DNA of 64,000 nt, taken from Triops longicaudatus (taxonomy: Eukaryota; Arthropoda; Branchiopoda; Notostraca; Triopsidae). A model generated the notes under the pieces. The model worked only from the letters and a program-made list of their open reading frames with translations, did not search any database and was not told the DNA's origin. The translations under genes were made by a program, and so were the position numbers. How positions within the stretch are numbered: the first letter of the stretch is position 1; every line of letters starts with the position of its first letter. The stretch spans positions 1 through 64,000 of the forward strand of contig JAGQDJ010000012.1 of assembly GCA_022885665.1 (NCBI GenBank), in the 5' to 3' direction. Shown here one piece after another: positions 1-12,154 of this stretch.

Positions 1-53
1 ATATATATAAAATTCAAAAATAAAAAATATTTATTTATCTTATTACATTTTAG

Positions 54-2296
54 GTCGCTCGAAAGGGACTTCAAGTAACGGAAAGATATGTCTGCGGTTA
101 CTGTTACGAAAAGCTGGAAGATTGGTACAGTTTTATCAATCAGCTTGTCGTTGGCACGCAAGAAGTCGAAACGCATAGTTTAAACGCAGACTCCGTTCAG
201 CTCCAGCCAAATAAAGAACAAGCTTTGGCAGCAGAATCTCTGGAAACGATTCCGTCGTTTAATCAAAAATGTCACAAAGTATATACACTAATTATTCTTT
301 TTATATTCGCGTGAACATATCTCGTTGTCTCTTTTTATTGTTAATGGTTTCGGAAATATATTCTTTTTGCAAGAAAACCTAGCTAAAAAGCTTTTGATTA
401 GGGAGAAAAAGGACAAAGTGAAGGAGCGCTGAAAACCGTAGATGTTGACATTTCCGGACTACTTTCTTCACACGATGAAGCTTATAAACAAACCCTGAAT
501 AAAGGACCAACATCAGAAAACCATGCATTTTCTTCACGTTGTCTATCAATACCAGCCTGTTCCCGTGCCAAGCAACATTCCGAGAAGACATATGGCGCTT
601 CCAAAGAAGAGCTACCCAGTGAACTCCTGAAAACAATAGGTAAAGCGATGAACATATACAAATAACAAATTTAAAATTTTACGATATTTTTTCCCTTCCT
701 CCCACAGATTCTAGTAATAAGTCTGTTAAACAATCCCGGTTCACGTTAGACTATTTGCGGGAAAGACTAAACCGTCCTTTTACCGAAGAAGAAGAAAATA
801 AACTCAAGGAATTGATTGCCAAGGGAGACGACCGCGGAATCTATAATTATCTGTTGGGTGGAGGGTCAAAGCAAGTGTGGGATTGCCAAATTTGCAATCT
901 TTCCGTCCAAGGGGGCATGACGGACGTAGTCAATCATTATGCTCAAGAGCACAACTCTAAACCGATATTTATCTGCAAGCTTTGTGGCAAGAAGATTACC
1001 TCTATACATACCTTTATACGCCATCGACAGTCTCATCTGGTTGAAGTCAAGTAAACCAATTAGTGATTCTTGCTATTAATTGTTTCTTTTTTATTTTTTT
1101 GGTAGATGTCCTACTTGTGGAAAGATCTTCGCTGATCGATCAAAATTGTATATGCATACGCCCATGCACTCTGAAAAGCGGCCTTATGTTTGTTCAGAGT
1201 GTGGAAGGGGATACAAAATGCTTTCACACTTGAAAACCCACCAAGAGCGAGCTCATGTACCTCAGGATCAGAGAGCGTCTTTTACGTGTGAATTTTGTGG
1301 GAAAATGTAAGCGTCAGTTTTCAAGAAAATCTCGCTTCATTTAAGATCTGTCTGAGCTATACTTTTTCGCTTCGCAAGAATGTACGATTTTTGATTTTTT
1401 TATTTTCTAGTTTTGCTGTGAGGTCCAACCTTTCAACGCATATCAGCCAAACGCACAATCAGAACCGACAGTTCGTATGTGATATTTGTGGTAAGGTGCT
1501 CAAGGCTAAGCAAGCTTTAGAGTGTCATCTAAAGAGTCACGCTGGGATTAAGCCTTTCCAGTGCCACATGTGTGACGACAAGTAAGGAGCTTGCCGTTTT
1601 CATGGAGTTAAGTGATGAGGATGAGCTTTTATTTTATTTTATTTTTTATTTTTTTTAAGGTTTTCTAGTAAAGCTTCCTTAAGTGCCCACGTTCGAAGAC
1701 ACACAGGAGAAAAGCCGTTCACGTGTAAGGAGTGTGGGAAGAGTTTTACGAATCGTTCAGCGAGGAACTCGCATATGCAGTTCGTGCATAGTAATGAGCG
1801 TAAATTCGTTTGTGAAGTATGCGGCAAGGGATTTAAAGTTCAGCGAGATCTCAAAGTAAATTACTTTTTTCTTTTTTTTTTTTAAGCATGTATTTATGTC
1901 GTGGTCTGTGTGCAGGTTCATGGATCGGTCCATACAGGAGAAAAGCCTTTTGTGTGCACGTGTGGAAAAACGTTTCGTGCTGGGGCCAATTATTATGCTC
2001 ATCGTCGTGTTCATAAAAAAGAGAGTGACAACAAGCCAGACTCGGTTTCACTGCCAGAAGAATCGGGTTGCGTTCAGCCACCGGAGGATCTCGTTGCGAA
2101 GGATGAAGACGTGATTTCTAACGATTTGAGTACCACTGTCCCCACCGGTGTTAATGACACTATGGCACTTGCTTACCATAATTTACCCACTACAGGTCTA
2201 GAAAGTACCGGAGCTTCTGATTGTATGTTTGTTCCTTACGCAGTGTTGCAGACAGCCACCCCGAATCTAACAATTGTTGGCTATTCGACATCGTAA
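54..2296 (+). CDS. ZAD/C2H2 zinc-finger protein (5' truncated by window edge)
   Basis: Probable nuclear DNA-binding transcription factor. Exons: 54-278, 402-639, 708-1050, 1106-1306, 1411-1581, 1660-1855 and 1916-2296. All have GT-AG borders and consistent phase, giving 584 residues up to the TAA; earlier exons lie left of the window. The first exon carries a C-x2-C-Y-x-K-L followed by an aromatic/F-rich helix, which looks like the second half of a ZAD (zinc-finger-associated) domain, an arthropod dimerisation module. A polar linker follows, then about ten C2H2 fingers from roughly residue 215, with TGEKPF-type linkers between the last ones. The final finger reads C-T-C instead of C-x2-C, so it is degenerate or mis-spaced. 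The C-terminal 90 residues have no recognisable domain. The orthologue cannot be named; ZAD proteins diverge quickly. I am confident of the class, less so of the ZAD half-domain. Confidence 0.85.
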
Positions 2297-2980
2297 TTGA
2301 AACCTGCTTTGCAACTGCGCGTTTCTTTAAAACGTTTCTATTTTCGCATTTTGCAATACTTTCATAATCCCAAAGCCACCTTTGTTGTTTTAGAACAAGC
2401 AGTATTATTAGAAAAAATAGATTGCTAAATATTACATCAAAATTATGTTGGCTTAGTTGGAAAGTTTCACATGTCAGGGAGCATACGTCGAACGTGCTTT
2501 GCTTACTCGAACGACTAAGCCTTATTTTCACACACTTGAACCCGAATTGCTGTGCGAAATATACTGATTTAACTAGAATACTGTTTTCTTGGTTAGCTTT
2601 CTAATTTCAGCTCTTGCCCATTAAATGTGAAGCAGTGTTAAGTTTATTACTATGTTTATTATTATTTTTGTTCAATTTTGAGTTAAAAAGTTCAATATCA
2701 ATTTCCAGACGACATTCAAGGAGATTCCTCATACTTTGTGCGCGATAAGATTCTTGTAATTCCAAATTAATCAATTGGAATAACTTGAAAATGTTCTGTA
2801 GGTCGTAATATATTAAAATTTGCCTGAAACTTAAATGTTGACTATAGTATTTTATTATGAACCTGCTAGACAGGAGTGAAGAAATAATTAAAGAATAGTA
2901 CTCAATATCATCTATGACAAGTTGCGTAGGTAACATATAACAAGTTTTATTTTGTATTTCAAACAAAGCAAGGAAATGTA
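2297..2980. other. AT-rich intergenic stretch
   Basis: This is the 3' flank of the zinc-finger gene. I see no coding potential beyond short random frames, and no clear RNA gene or repeat. Confidence 0.4.
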
Positions 2981-3240
2981 AGCGATATGGCCGAGCGGTC
3001 TAAGGCATTGCCTGGTGATCGTGAGGTCGTGGGTTCGAGTCCCCGAGTCTGCGGCTTGGTTTTTCAGAGGATAAGGCTCTGACAATGCCCTGCCCTACCT
3101 CCCGTGGTACCTGGTGTATCCCAATAAAATGGAATTGCCAAGAGTACCACGGGAAGCGGGAGAAGTGATACGAAAGGGTGAACGAGGCCTCGAAAAGCAT
3201 GATGCTGGCATCGTGCATCGCACTTTTTCCCATGTTATTC
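2981..3240 (+). repeat. tRNA-derived SINE-like element
   Basis: The head has an A-box-like TGGCCGAGCGGTCTAAGGC and a B-box-like GGGTTCGAGTCCC at tRNA spacing (about 2988-3042), as in a Leu/Ser-type tRNA. The 5' and 3' ends do not pair into an acceptor stem and there is no long variable arm, so this is not a working tRNA. A non-tRNA body follows, containing a 10-bp inverted repeat (CCCGTGGTAC at 3101-3110, GTACCACGGG at 3144-3153). This is typical of a tRNA-derived SINE. No second copy was noticed in the window, so the element borders are approximate. Confidence 0.55.
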
Positions 3241-4094
3241 CTTATGGGATTTCAAACTTTTTGGCTCCTGAGACGCCCTCAGGGCATAATTTCATATTCA
3301 AGCTCAGTTTTCTCGCTTATTTGAAGGGCTAGCGCAATAATTCTTACAGATTCGAAATCCTCGCTCGGAGGGGAATAATTTCCATAGCTTAACTTGCATA
3401 TTCCAAACATTCGGATACTTAGAGTACGAGATGATGGACGTCTTTGCCCATACTTGAATACCGTTTGGGTTGATATGGACACCTACATACCGAACTCGAT
3501 TACGGATGCAAAATTTTGTTACTGCGTTTTTATAAGAAGTCTTTCTGATGCTCATGCATTCAAGCCTTAAACGTTGCCTTGCATATAATGCAATAATTAA
3601 AGTTCCCTTATTACCACTTTGCTCACACAGTGGTGGTTTAAAAATAGGACGACAAAAGTCCAGGATCAATAGTAAGCTAGGATATTCGTGGACGTCCATG
3701 GCTTTTTAAAAAATATATTTGTTTTACGCGGACGGAGCTCTTCATTTCTGGTGAGCTTCAATCCAAAAATGGCAGGTTTCGCATTGCTCGTACTGCCAAC
3801 ACACACTGACCAGGTTTTCCTACGCTGGCTACCCAAAACTCCCCTACCATCGCTACGTTGGCAGACCGGATATCAGGCAACGCAATGCCGCCTAATATTA
3901 ACAAAATGGGCCACAGTTGGATACACAAAACTCACCAAATGCCTTTTCCTATCCAGAAAACTTTACCTTGAACACCTATAGCTGACGGTGGCAATGACTA
4001 ATACTGACGAAACACCTGCGTGGGCCTCAAACGATTCGAAAAATCAAATAGACTTTCAAGCCAATTGAGTACACAGAGATCGCTTTTCTAGCCC
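3241..4094. other. Intergenic region upstream of the CAP gene
   Basis: No supported gene. Open frames here are short and have no domain-like composition. The right end is the promoter region of the CAP-protein gene. Confidence 0.4.
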
Positions 4095-4102
4095 TATTTA
4101 AA
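4095..4102 (+). promoter_or_regulatory. TATA-like box of the CAP-protein gene
   Basis: TATTTAAA lies about 64 bases before the CAP-gene ATG at 4166, at a suitable distance for a short 5' UTR. Assigned by position and motif only. Confidence 0.5.
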
Positions 4103-4165
4103 GGGCCAGCGTCGGTGGAAAATTCGTGTCGTTTTCTTTCGGATTTCGACATCTTCATTCCAAGA

Positions 4166-5458
4166 ATGAATCCGTATATTCTCCTCGCAATTGCGGCTTT
4201 AGCTGCTGTGGCCCATGGCCAAACCCAGGCCGATTACTGCAACATCAACGCACAGAACACCATGTGTTTGCATTTAGTAATATTAACTCTCTATTATTCC
4301 TTACATTTACGATTCGATACACTATCATATTCTTACACACAATTACGGTAGAATCTCTTTACAACGAATCCTTTTGCAACGAACTGTCTGCTATTATAAA
4401 TGGTTTATAAAGCACCGACATTTGTCGATATATAGCAAAACGTACGATACAACAAATTTCGTTAGAATACGGTTCTACTGTACATGGTGAATTACTTAAA
4501 ACAGTACAGAGAATTACCCTTATAATTACGCTATTCATTTACGCACCAGAATTCATAATAGCACAAAACTTACTACACTAACAGAACTAATTCGTTCATG
4601 CGTTCTATTTTAAAGCCGTACATTTACGCCTCTACCTGCCCTACCATTGTTCCCACCAATGTGTCCGCAAGTGACAAGCAGTTTATCGTCAACCTGCACA
4701 ACACTCTGCGAAGCCAAGTTGCCTTGGGGCAAGAAACCCGCGGAGCCCCTGGTCCCCAACCGACGGCTTCCAACATGCGCGCTTTCGTAAAACCTTTGAG
4801 AAAAATAGTTTACAAAATAAATCATAATTTTTAATCGAAATGTTACTTTGTCTACTTCATGAACACAGACCTGGGACGACGAATTGGCACTCATGGCAGA
4901 CACCCATGTTCGTCAATGCGTGTATCAGCACGATGTTAACCGGGACGTTTGTAAGTATTTCATCTGCTCCAAAAGTTTTGATTGAGAAATTAGACTTTAC
5001 TCTTCTTGACTACTCACAGCTCGCTTTGCTGTTGGACAAAACATCGCCAATACTGCTACCTGGCCCAACAATGGTCCTTTGAACTGGACCTCCCCTATCT
5101 ATGCTTGGTACAATGAAGTCGCCAATTTCCCTGCCAGCCAAGTGTCTACTTTCACGTAAGTCGCTAATACATATTTTAAATTTTTTAATGGCTATCGTTG
5201 TTTGCTTCCAGGGGTGGTTCTAGCCCTTCGGGTAAAACGGTCGGTCACTACACCCAAGTAACTTGGGCCAATACCTACAAAGTTGGTTGCAGCGTTATTA
5301 ACTGGGTAGGCACTAATGGCTGGTACACATACTTTTACGCTTGCAACTACGGACCCTCTGGCAACTACTTGAGCCAAGCCCAGTACTTGGTCGGTGCCCC
5401 GGCATCTGCTTGCCCTGCTGGTACTGTTGCCAACACCGCTACCGGTCTTTGCGTTTAA
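4166..5458 (+). CDS. Secreted CAP-domain (antigen-5/SCP-like) protein
   Basis: Exons 4166-4276, 4616-4786, 4869-4950, 5020-5155 and 5212-5458 join in frame to 248 residues. The first 18 residues form a signal peptide (hydrophobic MNPYILLAIAALAAVAHG, cleavage near Q19), so the product is extracellular. A cysteine-containing N-terminal region precedes the CAP fold. The helix with HNTLR, the CAP1 signature GHYTQVTW (about residue 180) and the CAP2-like YACNYGPSGNY are all present, with paired cysteines. The family includes insect antigen-5-like secreted proteins of gut, haemolymph or saliva; function here is unknown and nothing marks it as a venom component. Intron 1 (4277-4615) is enlarged by a MITE. 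The exon 1/2 junction is the least certain (inferred from phase). Polyadenylation signal AATAAA at 5539-5544. Confidence 0.88.
4346..4480. mobile_element. 135-bp MITE (pogo/mariner-like termini) in CAP intron 1
   Basis: The element is flanked by TA dinucleotides (4344-4345 and 4481-4482). Its ends are imperfect inverted repeats of about 25 bp: left CGGTAGAATCTCTTTACAAC; the right end, read in reverse, begins CAGTAGAACCGTATTC. A TA target site and CAGTAGAAYC..AACGAA ends fit a Tc1/mariner-pogo superfamily non-autonomous element. No transposase frame is present. Confidence 0.65.
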
Positions 5459-5538
5459 GTCTATCTGGTGACCTTATGTTGCTAGTCAGCCCTAAAAGTG
5501 AAATATTAAAAAATTGTATGGTTAGTCTAGTCTACACG

Positions 5539-5544
5539 AATAAA
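5539..5544 (+). terminator. Poly(A) signal of CAP gene
   Basis: AATAAA 81 bases after the stop codon, at a plausible distance for the CAP transcript. Confidence 0.6.
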
Positions 5545-6203
5545 GCATTTCAAAAACCGAATTAGTTCTTAGTGAACACGAACATTAAACTCAACCAACA
5601 TCCTTTTAGAATTCGTTTTCAAGACTAATGGTTTCTTTTCAGATAATTTAAGGTTAAAATATTAAAATAAAAGGTTTCAAAATATAACGAAAATAACAGA
5701 ATATACAAAAAAAACGTACAAAACAGGAAACTTTAAAAAGTTGTTCAATACCTTCCCAGCAATACGTATTAACATTGACAAATCTTTTTGTCTGAGTTTG
5801 AATTTAAATTGTTAATTAAATTGATTAACAAAAATTAACTTTAAAGGTATGAATTATAAAAAATACAGAAAAAAACAACACATTCCCTACCGCTGTTTTT
5901 CTAGTTTCACCTGCCAGCTATCAACATGAGTTCGATCGATGAAACGAAACGATGGCAACGGTTTCTAAACGTTGCCTATAGCCGCGCCATCATTGCACCT
6001 ACCAACGTTCCCGCATAAACCCGTGTCGAGCAGGTGACGAAGAAACGGCGAATAAAATAATATTCGTCTACAAGAAGTGAAAGTATAAGAACTAAATATA
6101 TAAAACGAGAATTAAAAGTAACTATTCAAAAGTGGAAACTACAAAATTAAATGTTTGTAAGTGAAAGTTTTGAGAAGCAAGTTCTGAAAGTGCGTGTTAA
6201 AAA
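5545..6203. other. Intergenic plus probable 5' UTR of the next gene
   Basis: A-rich DNA with no supported gene. A short upstream frame of 30 codons starting ATGAGTTCGATC near 5925 could be a uORF of the 6204 gene, but nothing else supports it. Confidence 0.35.
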
Positions 6204-9200
6204 ATGGCACAATTGTACCCTTCTCCAACCGAAAATCTGCAAATTCTTTCCAAAGAAAGGATTAACCCTGCTTCCCACGACGATGAATCTGCAAGTGAAA
6301 GCTTGTGTGACAAAGATCGTTCGCTTCAGGAAACTTTAGTGCCTCATGAAGAACGCGAATTTCCGAGTCATTTTTCGGATACACCGCTAGCAACAAGCAA
6401 TTCGGGAACTCCTCGAACAGTTTCCCCAGTTTCATCTCCGAGTGGAAGCTGCGACTTGTCCATCGAAGAAGACCGCTTGCTGGAAAATGTGAAACCTATA
6501 ACATCGCTCTCAGAAAGCACCGGTAAGTACTGAATTGCATTATCGTTAAATTAAGCTATTTTTCGTTGCGTATTAAAAATTCAATGTTTTCATGTTATTC
6601 TTAAGACTGAGTGTTTTCGCGATTAAAGTTAAATTGTCTTACAGGAACTGAAGATGTACCTCTCCCTATAACGGAAACCACCGTTATAAGCAGTACGAAA
6701 GGAAAAGAGCTCCCGCAAGTTCTTACTCAAACTACTGATAGTATAACAACTGCGACGTAAGATTTTCTGCGATTTATTTCTGGGAACATTGTGATTTTTA
6801 AATCTTTATTTTTACAATTATATTAAAGATTTTGGTTTGTTCACTATATGTTCAATTAGCTAATTTTAATTTTTATTAAATTAGTTTTGATATTTACTGA
6901 ACTTATATTTACGATTCTAATTCAACAGAGCAAACGACGTAGTAGACGAGCTAACGCGTTTATGGGCGGAAAATTTCGGTACTGGGTTCAAACCTTCCAA
7001 GAAGCTGCAATCTTTCCCCCTTTCTAAGACTCGAAAGAATCTCCTAGAACATAAAAACACGTCAACGCAATCGCTGAACCTCGAACATACACGTAACTTA
7101 AGCGGAAGCAAAAGCTCGCTAGATTCGGAACAAAGTATTTCCAGGTTTGTGATCACCAAAATTCCCTCATCTTGCCTACTACTGCAATTTGCTGGACTTA
7201 TTATTCATACTTGTTCTATGTTACGTTCGCATTTATATTTCGTATCTTTTTATTGGCTGCTTCATTTGAATAGTTATTTTTGCTCTTCTTCTTTCTTCAT
7301 TTTTTTTAATGTCGTTACTGCAGGCGTCACACTGCGTTTCGGCTTAGCAAATTACAGCCATCTTTAAAGACAAGATCTACACCTGATGTGTCAAAGCTTC
7401 CACAACGTACCAAATCCAAAATTACTTCAAAACATGGGAAATTAGACTACAGTCACGTCAAAAGTAAGGTTCGCCAATACAAAGAAGAAATCGACGCGTT
7501 AAGCCAACTGCCAAAAGCTTTTTCTCCCTCGGTGTCCAACAATATAAACTCTCAATCTGTTACTCCTCCACGTGCTGCGAATAATTCCCGGCCTGCACCC
7601 CAAATCCTGTCTGGAAACAATAATCCCATTAAACACGAAAGTAACCCAAATGTACCCAAGTCTGAAGATTCTGCTTTACACCAAGCCATGGAAAATGAAA
7701 GGCATTTGCTGTTTGAAAAACATGAATTCGACGCCATCGACGATCTTATGAACAGCTTATGGGACAAACTCGAGATTGCCAACAAAGAAAAACGTCACTA
7801 CAAGGATCAGTACGAGCTGCTTGATCGTGAAAACGCAAAACTGCGGTGCAATTTGCAAAAATTAACTGAAGCGTACGAAACCAGAACGTGTTTCAATTGT
7901 ACGAAACAAGATGGCGTTTCGTGCGACAAAAGCTGGAAAAACGAGACTAAAAGTAGGCCCAGTTCTTCTACATCAACTAGTGGCTGGATAACAAGTTCAG
8001 CTAGTTCACATAAAGCAACGCAAAATGAGGAAATTGATTACGATCAGCAAAGCACTTCATACCAACAACTGCCTTTGCTTGGTATACTGTCGGACGAATC
8101 CAGTACTGAAAAGTTCCAAGATTCCCTGAATGGGTCTTTTTCACGAATTAACGAAATTGACGTTATTGCAACTTGTGAGCTGTCAAAGTCAATCTATGAC
8201 GATGAAAAAAAATATCCATTAAATGATGACATGAACGTTAATAAGAATCCGCAAATAACGGATGAGGAGGAGGAATTAATAAAAGCTGCTACAATACTCT
8301 TCGGTACTTCAATTCCGGGAGATGGAGATATTTCAGCAGTTACCGCAAGTCAAGATATTGACAAAATTCCTGTAATTAACTCCATAAATAAGCTGGAATG
8401 CTCGGACCTTACGGACAAGAATCCGATAGAGCTCAATAACAAGAATGAAAGCAAACATTCTTCACAAGCTGAGAGTTTGAGAAAAGGTTATAGAAATATT
8501 ACGCCGAAACGTGAAGCTGAAATGGATTTGAACAATTTGGTCGAACTTTCGTTACGCAAAAACGCAGCGATACAGACTGGAGATGAGAAACGGAGAGCTA
8601 AGTCGAAAGGATCGCAAACGGTTTGGTCCAAAATGTCACCTGACTCTGATGTGAATTCCACAAAAGAAACTCGGAGTCCAAGTCGTCCACGAAAGAGAGC
8701 ACACAAGCGCAGGTAAAATTCGAAACCTGGTATACCAATGACCATGTGCTAACGTTTTGTTTTTATTTAACGACTGACAATTTAATCTTGGTAGCAAGGC
8801 AGCCAATAAAAATGAGGTAATATTTTTGTAAATTATTTCAAGAAATACTTCATGTTAAGATTGGACAATAAAATGTTTGAGGACCACAGTATAAGGGGTA
8901 TACAGAAGGATAACAGGGCTATTTCCCAGTGTTAAGATTTTCTGCCTGCTTTCTCGGTCCCTTGGGTAGATTCCTGTCTTCACGAGTACCCAGTATCCTT
9001 TTGAGACCGAGACAGTAGACAGAAAACTTTAACATTGAGAGATAACCCTGTTATCCTTCTGTGTAACCTACTGTATCCTACTGTGCCTAGGATCTTCAAG
9101 ACTTAATGGAATTCCTTGAAGTCGTCGACATGTTAAGCGGCTCTTTGGCAACCGAATCGAAATCCCTCGCACTCGCGATGATGAAAGAAGTGCAGGCTCT

Positions 9201-9246
9201 GGAATCATCTCAGTCTCAATTCTACAGTGGACCCAAATTGATTTAA
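6204..9246 (+). CDS. Unrecognised acidic/serine-rich coiled-coil protein
   Basis: Six exons (6204-6522, 6645-6756, 6929-7144, 7324-8712, 8795-8816, 9091-9246) join in frame to 737 residues. The start was chosen because it is preceded by an A-rich leader and opens the frame that runs through all exons; the ATG at 6151 is in another frame. The N-terminal third is disordered and S/T/P-rich. Around residues 240-275 is a basic segment with a DYSHVKSKVRQY motif. About residues 335-405 form a charged heptad-like helix (ENERHLLFEKHE, then LDRENAKLRCNLQKLTEAYE), probably a coiled coil. A long acidic linker, a basic stretch (SRPRKRAHKRR) and a short C-terminal helical exon follow. I do not recognise the family; a cytoskeletal or centrosomal scaffold is only a guess. 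Exon 5 is just 22 nt. AATAAA at 9259-9264. Confidence 0.75.
8885..9085. mobile_element. 201-bp long-TIR MITE occupying most of an intron
   Basis: Terminal inverted repeats of about 80 bp begin CACAGTA at both ends and share the internal block ACAGAAGGATAACAGGG, then a TTTTCTGYCT..TCTCGGTC block, leaving only a short loop. It fills 201 of the 274 bases of intron 5 of the 6204-9246 gene and ends five bases before the acceptor AG. Superfamily not determined; no convincing target-site duplication was seen. Confidence 0.8.
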
Positions 9247-9258
9247 CCTGTTTTAATT

Positions 9259-9264
9259 AATAAA
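9259..9264 (+). terminator. Poly(A) signal
   Basis: AATAAA 13 bases after the stop of the coiled-coil gene, in TTAATTAATAAAG context. Confidence 0.55.
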
Positions 9265-9687
9265 GAACACAGTAGTTTGGCATCCGACTTTAAATTTTAA
9301 CGAAAACTGAAAATAAATTTGAAATTAAATAGTTACAGTTACAAATACTTAAATATTACAATTAAGAGATAGGCGATTTACGTTGCTGAGTAAGACAAAA
9401 ATCTATTAAAATCTTTTCTAATGCATTAAAACACCTTCAAAACACTTTGAATTTAAACCATTTCAAAATTAACTCTAGAAGGCATACAAATTGAACACAG
9501 CGGCTTACCAAAATTCGGCACTATCACATTTAGAAACGCTTAAGGACTCATGCTTAGACTCAAAAGGTTTAAGATTTCGAATGTAAAAGAAATCAGGTAG
9601 TTTAGATTATCAAATTTTCACCACTTTAACAGCCATTACGCAGTAGTTAAAATCTCACGTAAAAGTTAAAAAGTTCCCATTTAAACT
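9265..9687. other. Convergent 3' flank between two genes
   Basis: AT-rich DNA between the convergent coiled-coil gene (+) and PRODH (-). No gene seen. Confidence 0.4.
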
Positions 9688-11683
9688 TTACACTTTCCAC
9701 AGTACTCGATTTCGAATCGCCTGCTTCAGTAATACGAGATCTCTTCGGCTTCCTCGTAAGACGGCCTTATTTTCAGTTGCACGGCGTGAGAGGTAAGGCA
9801 GCACTTGCTCAAGCTGTCCATATGGTACTGATTTGTAGACAATATATCCAGCTTGACCTTTCAGAAAAACGCAAATTAGTTAATACGCAACCGGGTATTT
9901 TTTTAACTGTTTCTTAATACTCAGCGTGACGGAAATGTGATCAGCCATGCCGTAAAGTTGTCCGAAAACGACTACGTCATCGTCAGGTTTGATTTGCAAT
10001 TCTTGCATTGCTTCGACTGCGCGCAGAATCGAAGTTTCATTATGCGTAGCCACAATTATATGACAAGAATCCGATTTTTTACTAACTTCGGTCATCATAC
10101 GTCGAACAACCCTAAAATATAAAAAATAAAACAAAAATTAAAAAACAAAAACAAAAAAATCAATTCTTTTAGATATTTTAAAAAAATGTACCTATCGTAC
10201 ATAACGCCCGTAGCTTCATAAGTCGGATTGGTAGGATCAGAGTAATTGCCTTCTTTGGCTAATTGTCTTTCGCGTTCTAAATAAGCCCCTCGCACGATTT
10301 TCGCCCCGAATTTCACTCCGAGCTTTTTTGTTATGTTTAGTTCCGTCAATATTTTGTCATAGGCATTCTAAACAAGCGTGTTAAAAAGTAAAGTTGAAAA
10401 GGAAACCAGTTAGCGAAAGGGAAACTTGTAGAAAAATAGTTACTTGTAGATAGCACTGATACGTATTCCACACAACTGGCCGTTCATTGTTAAAAGCAGC
10501 AGCCAAAGACATAGCCATCAAGGAAATCGCTGGATTTAAGTAAGTGTATTCTCCATCGACCAAAAGTCGCAGTTGTCTTCGCTGAGCAGCCTCACCTATA
10601 TTTTAAAATATAATAATAACAAAAATAGTGTTGAAAAGCACTTTATCTCTGGTAAATACGCTTTGGCGCAAAAAAGCAGTAAGAACAATGAAAAATAGTT
10701 TACCAATGGCTTTATAACGTGCCAAGCCCTCATTCAGCAACACCAGATCGCTCGAAGACAACTTGGCCAGATTAACAGCTTTTCCTCCACTTAAGGCTTC
10801 TGCTAGAATTCCAATTGCCTGCAAATTTTCCTCCGTTGAGTTGTACGCTTCAGCTATTTTCACCTACGGGAACAACAACCTAATCAGCAACAATGAAGTA
10901 TTTTGTTACGCAAATCCTGATTTATTCAATAAAATAGTAAGAAAGATAAAAAAAGTGCTGAGTCCATAGCAAATTAGCTTACGAGGGTTTCAGCCGGGAT
11001 AATAGCCGTTATCTTTGTTTGCAAACACGAGTTCGGTCCACCGAGTTCGGCGGTCGCATTCGCTAGGGTTAATGTTGTCTCGGTATTAATGTCGTATTTC
11101 GATTTGCTGTTCATTTCCTCGTCAACTTGGCCAACATCTTCTTCCAAAGAAGGCAAAATCATCAATCTGAGCCCATCCTTAGTTAAACTGGCTACCGATC
11201 TTTTCAAAGTATCGATGTCGTCTCCCCCTAAAAATAAATACATAAAAAACAAATACATAACACAATCCGATTGGTGACATAATGTAATAAATTAGAAATC
11301 TTAATTTAAAGAATTTAAGATTTATAATGAATTACCTACAAACTGCGCATACAACGTAGGTCGGAGTAATTTTTCTACTAGAGATTTTCCCAGCACATTT
11401 TGTCCAGTTTCTAGTAGCTGCAATTAAAATCGCTTTTAGAATTTTTTTAAAAGAATTCTGGTAAATGTACCTGAAGGCTATTTTGTACTATAAACTCCGC
11501 AGAGCACAACTTCAGAACCAAGTAAGCTCGCAATAAATCCTTGGTGTCCTTCCGGGCATAAACTACTCGAAAATCCTGAAAGCTATTCACATTAAGAGGC
11601 TTGGTAATATGGGTAAAATTCCCAGCTAGCGACGACGTACCTAAAGTACGGCGTAATACACAGTGAACGTTTGTGTACACCAT
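9688..11683 (-). CDS. PRODH: Proline dehydrogenase, mitochondrial
   Basis: FAD enzyme of the mitochondrial inner membrane that oxidises L-proline to pyrroline-5-carboxylate. Eight exons in transcript order: 11683-11471, 11417-11336, 11227-10983, 10863-10704, 10595-10444, 10367-10192, 10111-9921, 9857-9688; 462 residues. The N-terminus is short, Arg-containing and poor in acidic residues, consistent with mitochondrial import. Barrel motifs seen in order include DGEYTYLNPAI, WNTYQCYL, GAKIVRGAYLERER, DPTNPTYEAT, ATHNETSI, FGQLYGMADHIS, then YKSVPYGQLEQVLPYLSRRA, all matching the animal PRODH pattern. The protein is shorter than human PRODH (600 aa) mainly at the N-terminus and ends soon after the final helix (IRNRVLWKV). 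The Gly usual before QAGY is Ser, encoded across the exon 7/8 junction. It is convergent with the upstream coiled-coil gene and 471 bp downstream of the DNA2 stop codon, on the same strand. Confidence 0.93.
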
Positions 11684-12154
11684 GTTTAGCTTGCTCTTTC
11701 ACTTGCTAGCAAGTTTGGACTAACACGGTTTTGAGTTGTCTTTCTTCTATCCCATACAGAACCCTTTGCGAATACGATAAAGTTAAGATAAAACCGGAAT
11801 ATATGCCGAAACGCGCATCGAGTTCAACTTTCGAACCAAAACAAACCTTTGCCCTACTGGTACAAGACGGTGAAGAAAGAAGAGCACAATAACAAAAAAA
11901 AAGTGAAATAAGTGAAAGCCTTCTGCTCTTATCTGAATAACTAGTACCTCAAAAAATAAAAATATATACGAAAATAAATACCAATATTGAATAAAAAGAA
12001 ATACATATAAAAACACCAAAACGCAAGAAATAAATGTTGAATATTTAAAAATAAATAGAAATCTGCCTAATAAATAAAATAAATAAAAAATCAATTTTCC
12101 GAAAAAGGATCTATTTGTAAAAAAATACATAAATACCTACGAAATAATTTACAG
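11684..12154. other. Spacer between DNA2 3' end and PRODH 5' end
   Basis: Very A-rich low-complexity DNA with many AAATAAA-like strings on the + strand. It must contain the PRODH promoter and the DNA2 3' UTR, but no clear core-promoter motif was seen. Confidence 0.4.

Noticed and set aside
2981..3056. Functional tRNA gene (Leu/Ser type)
   Set aside because: A and B boxes are present, but the acceptor ends do not pair and the variable arm is missing; a SINE head fits better.
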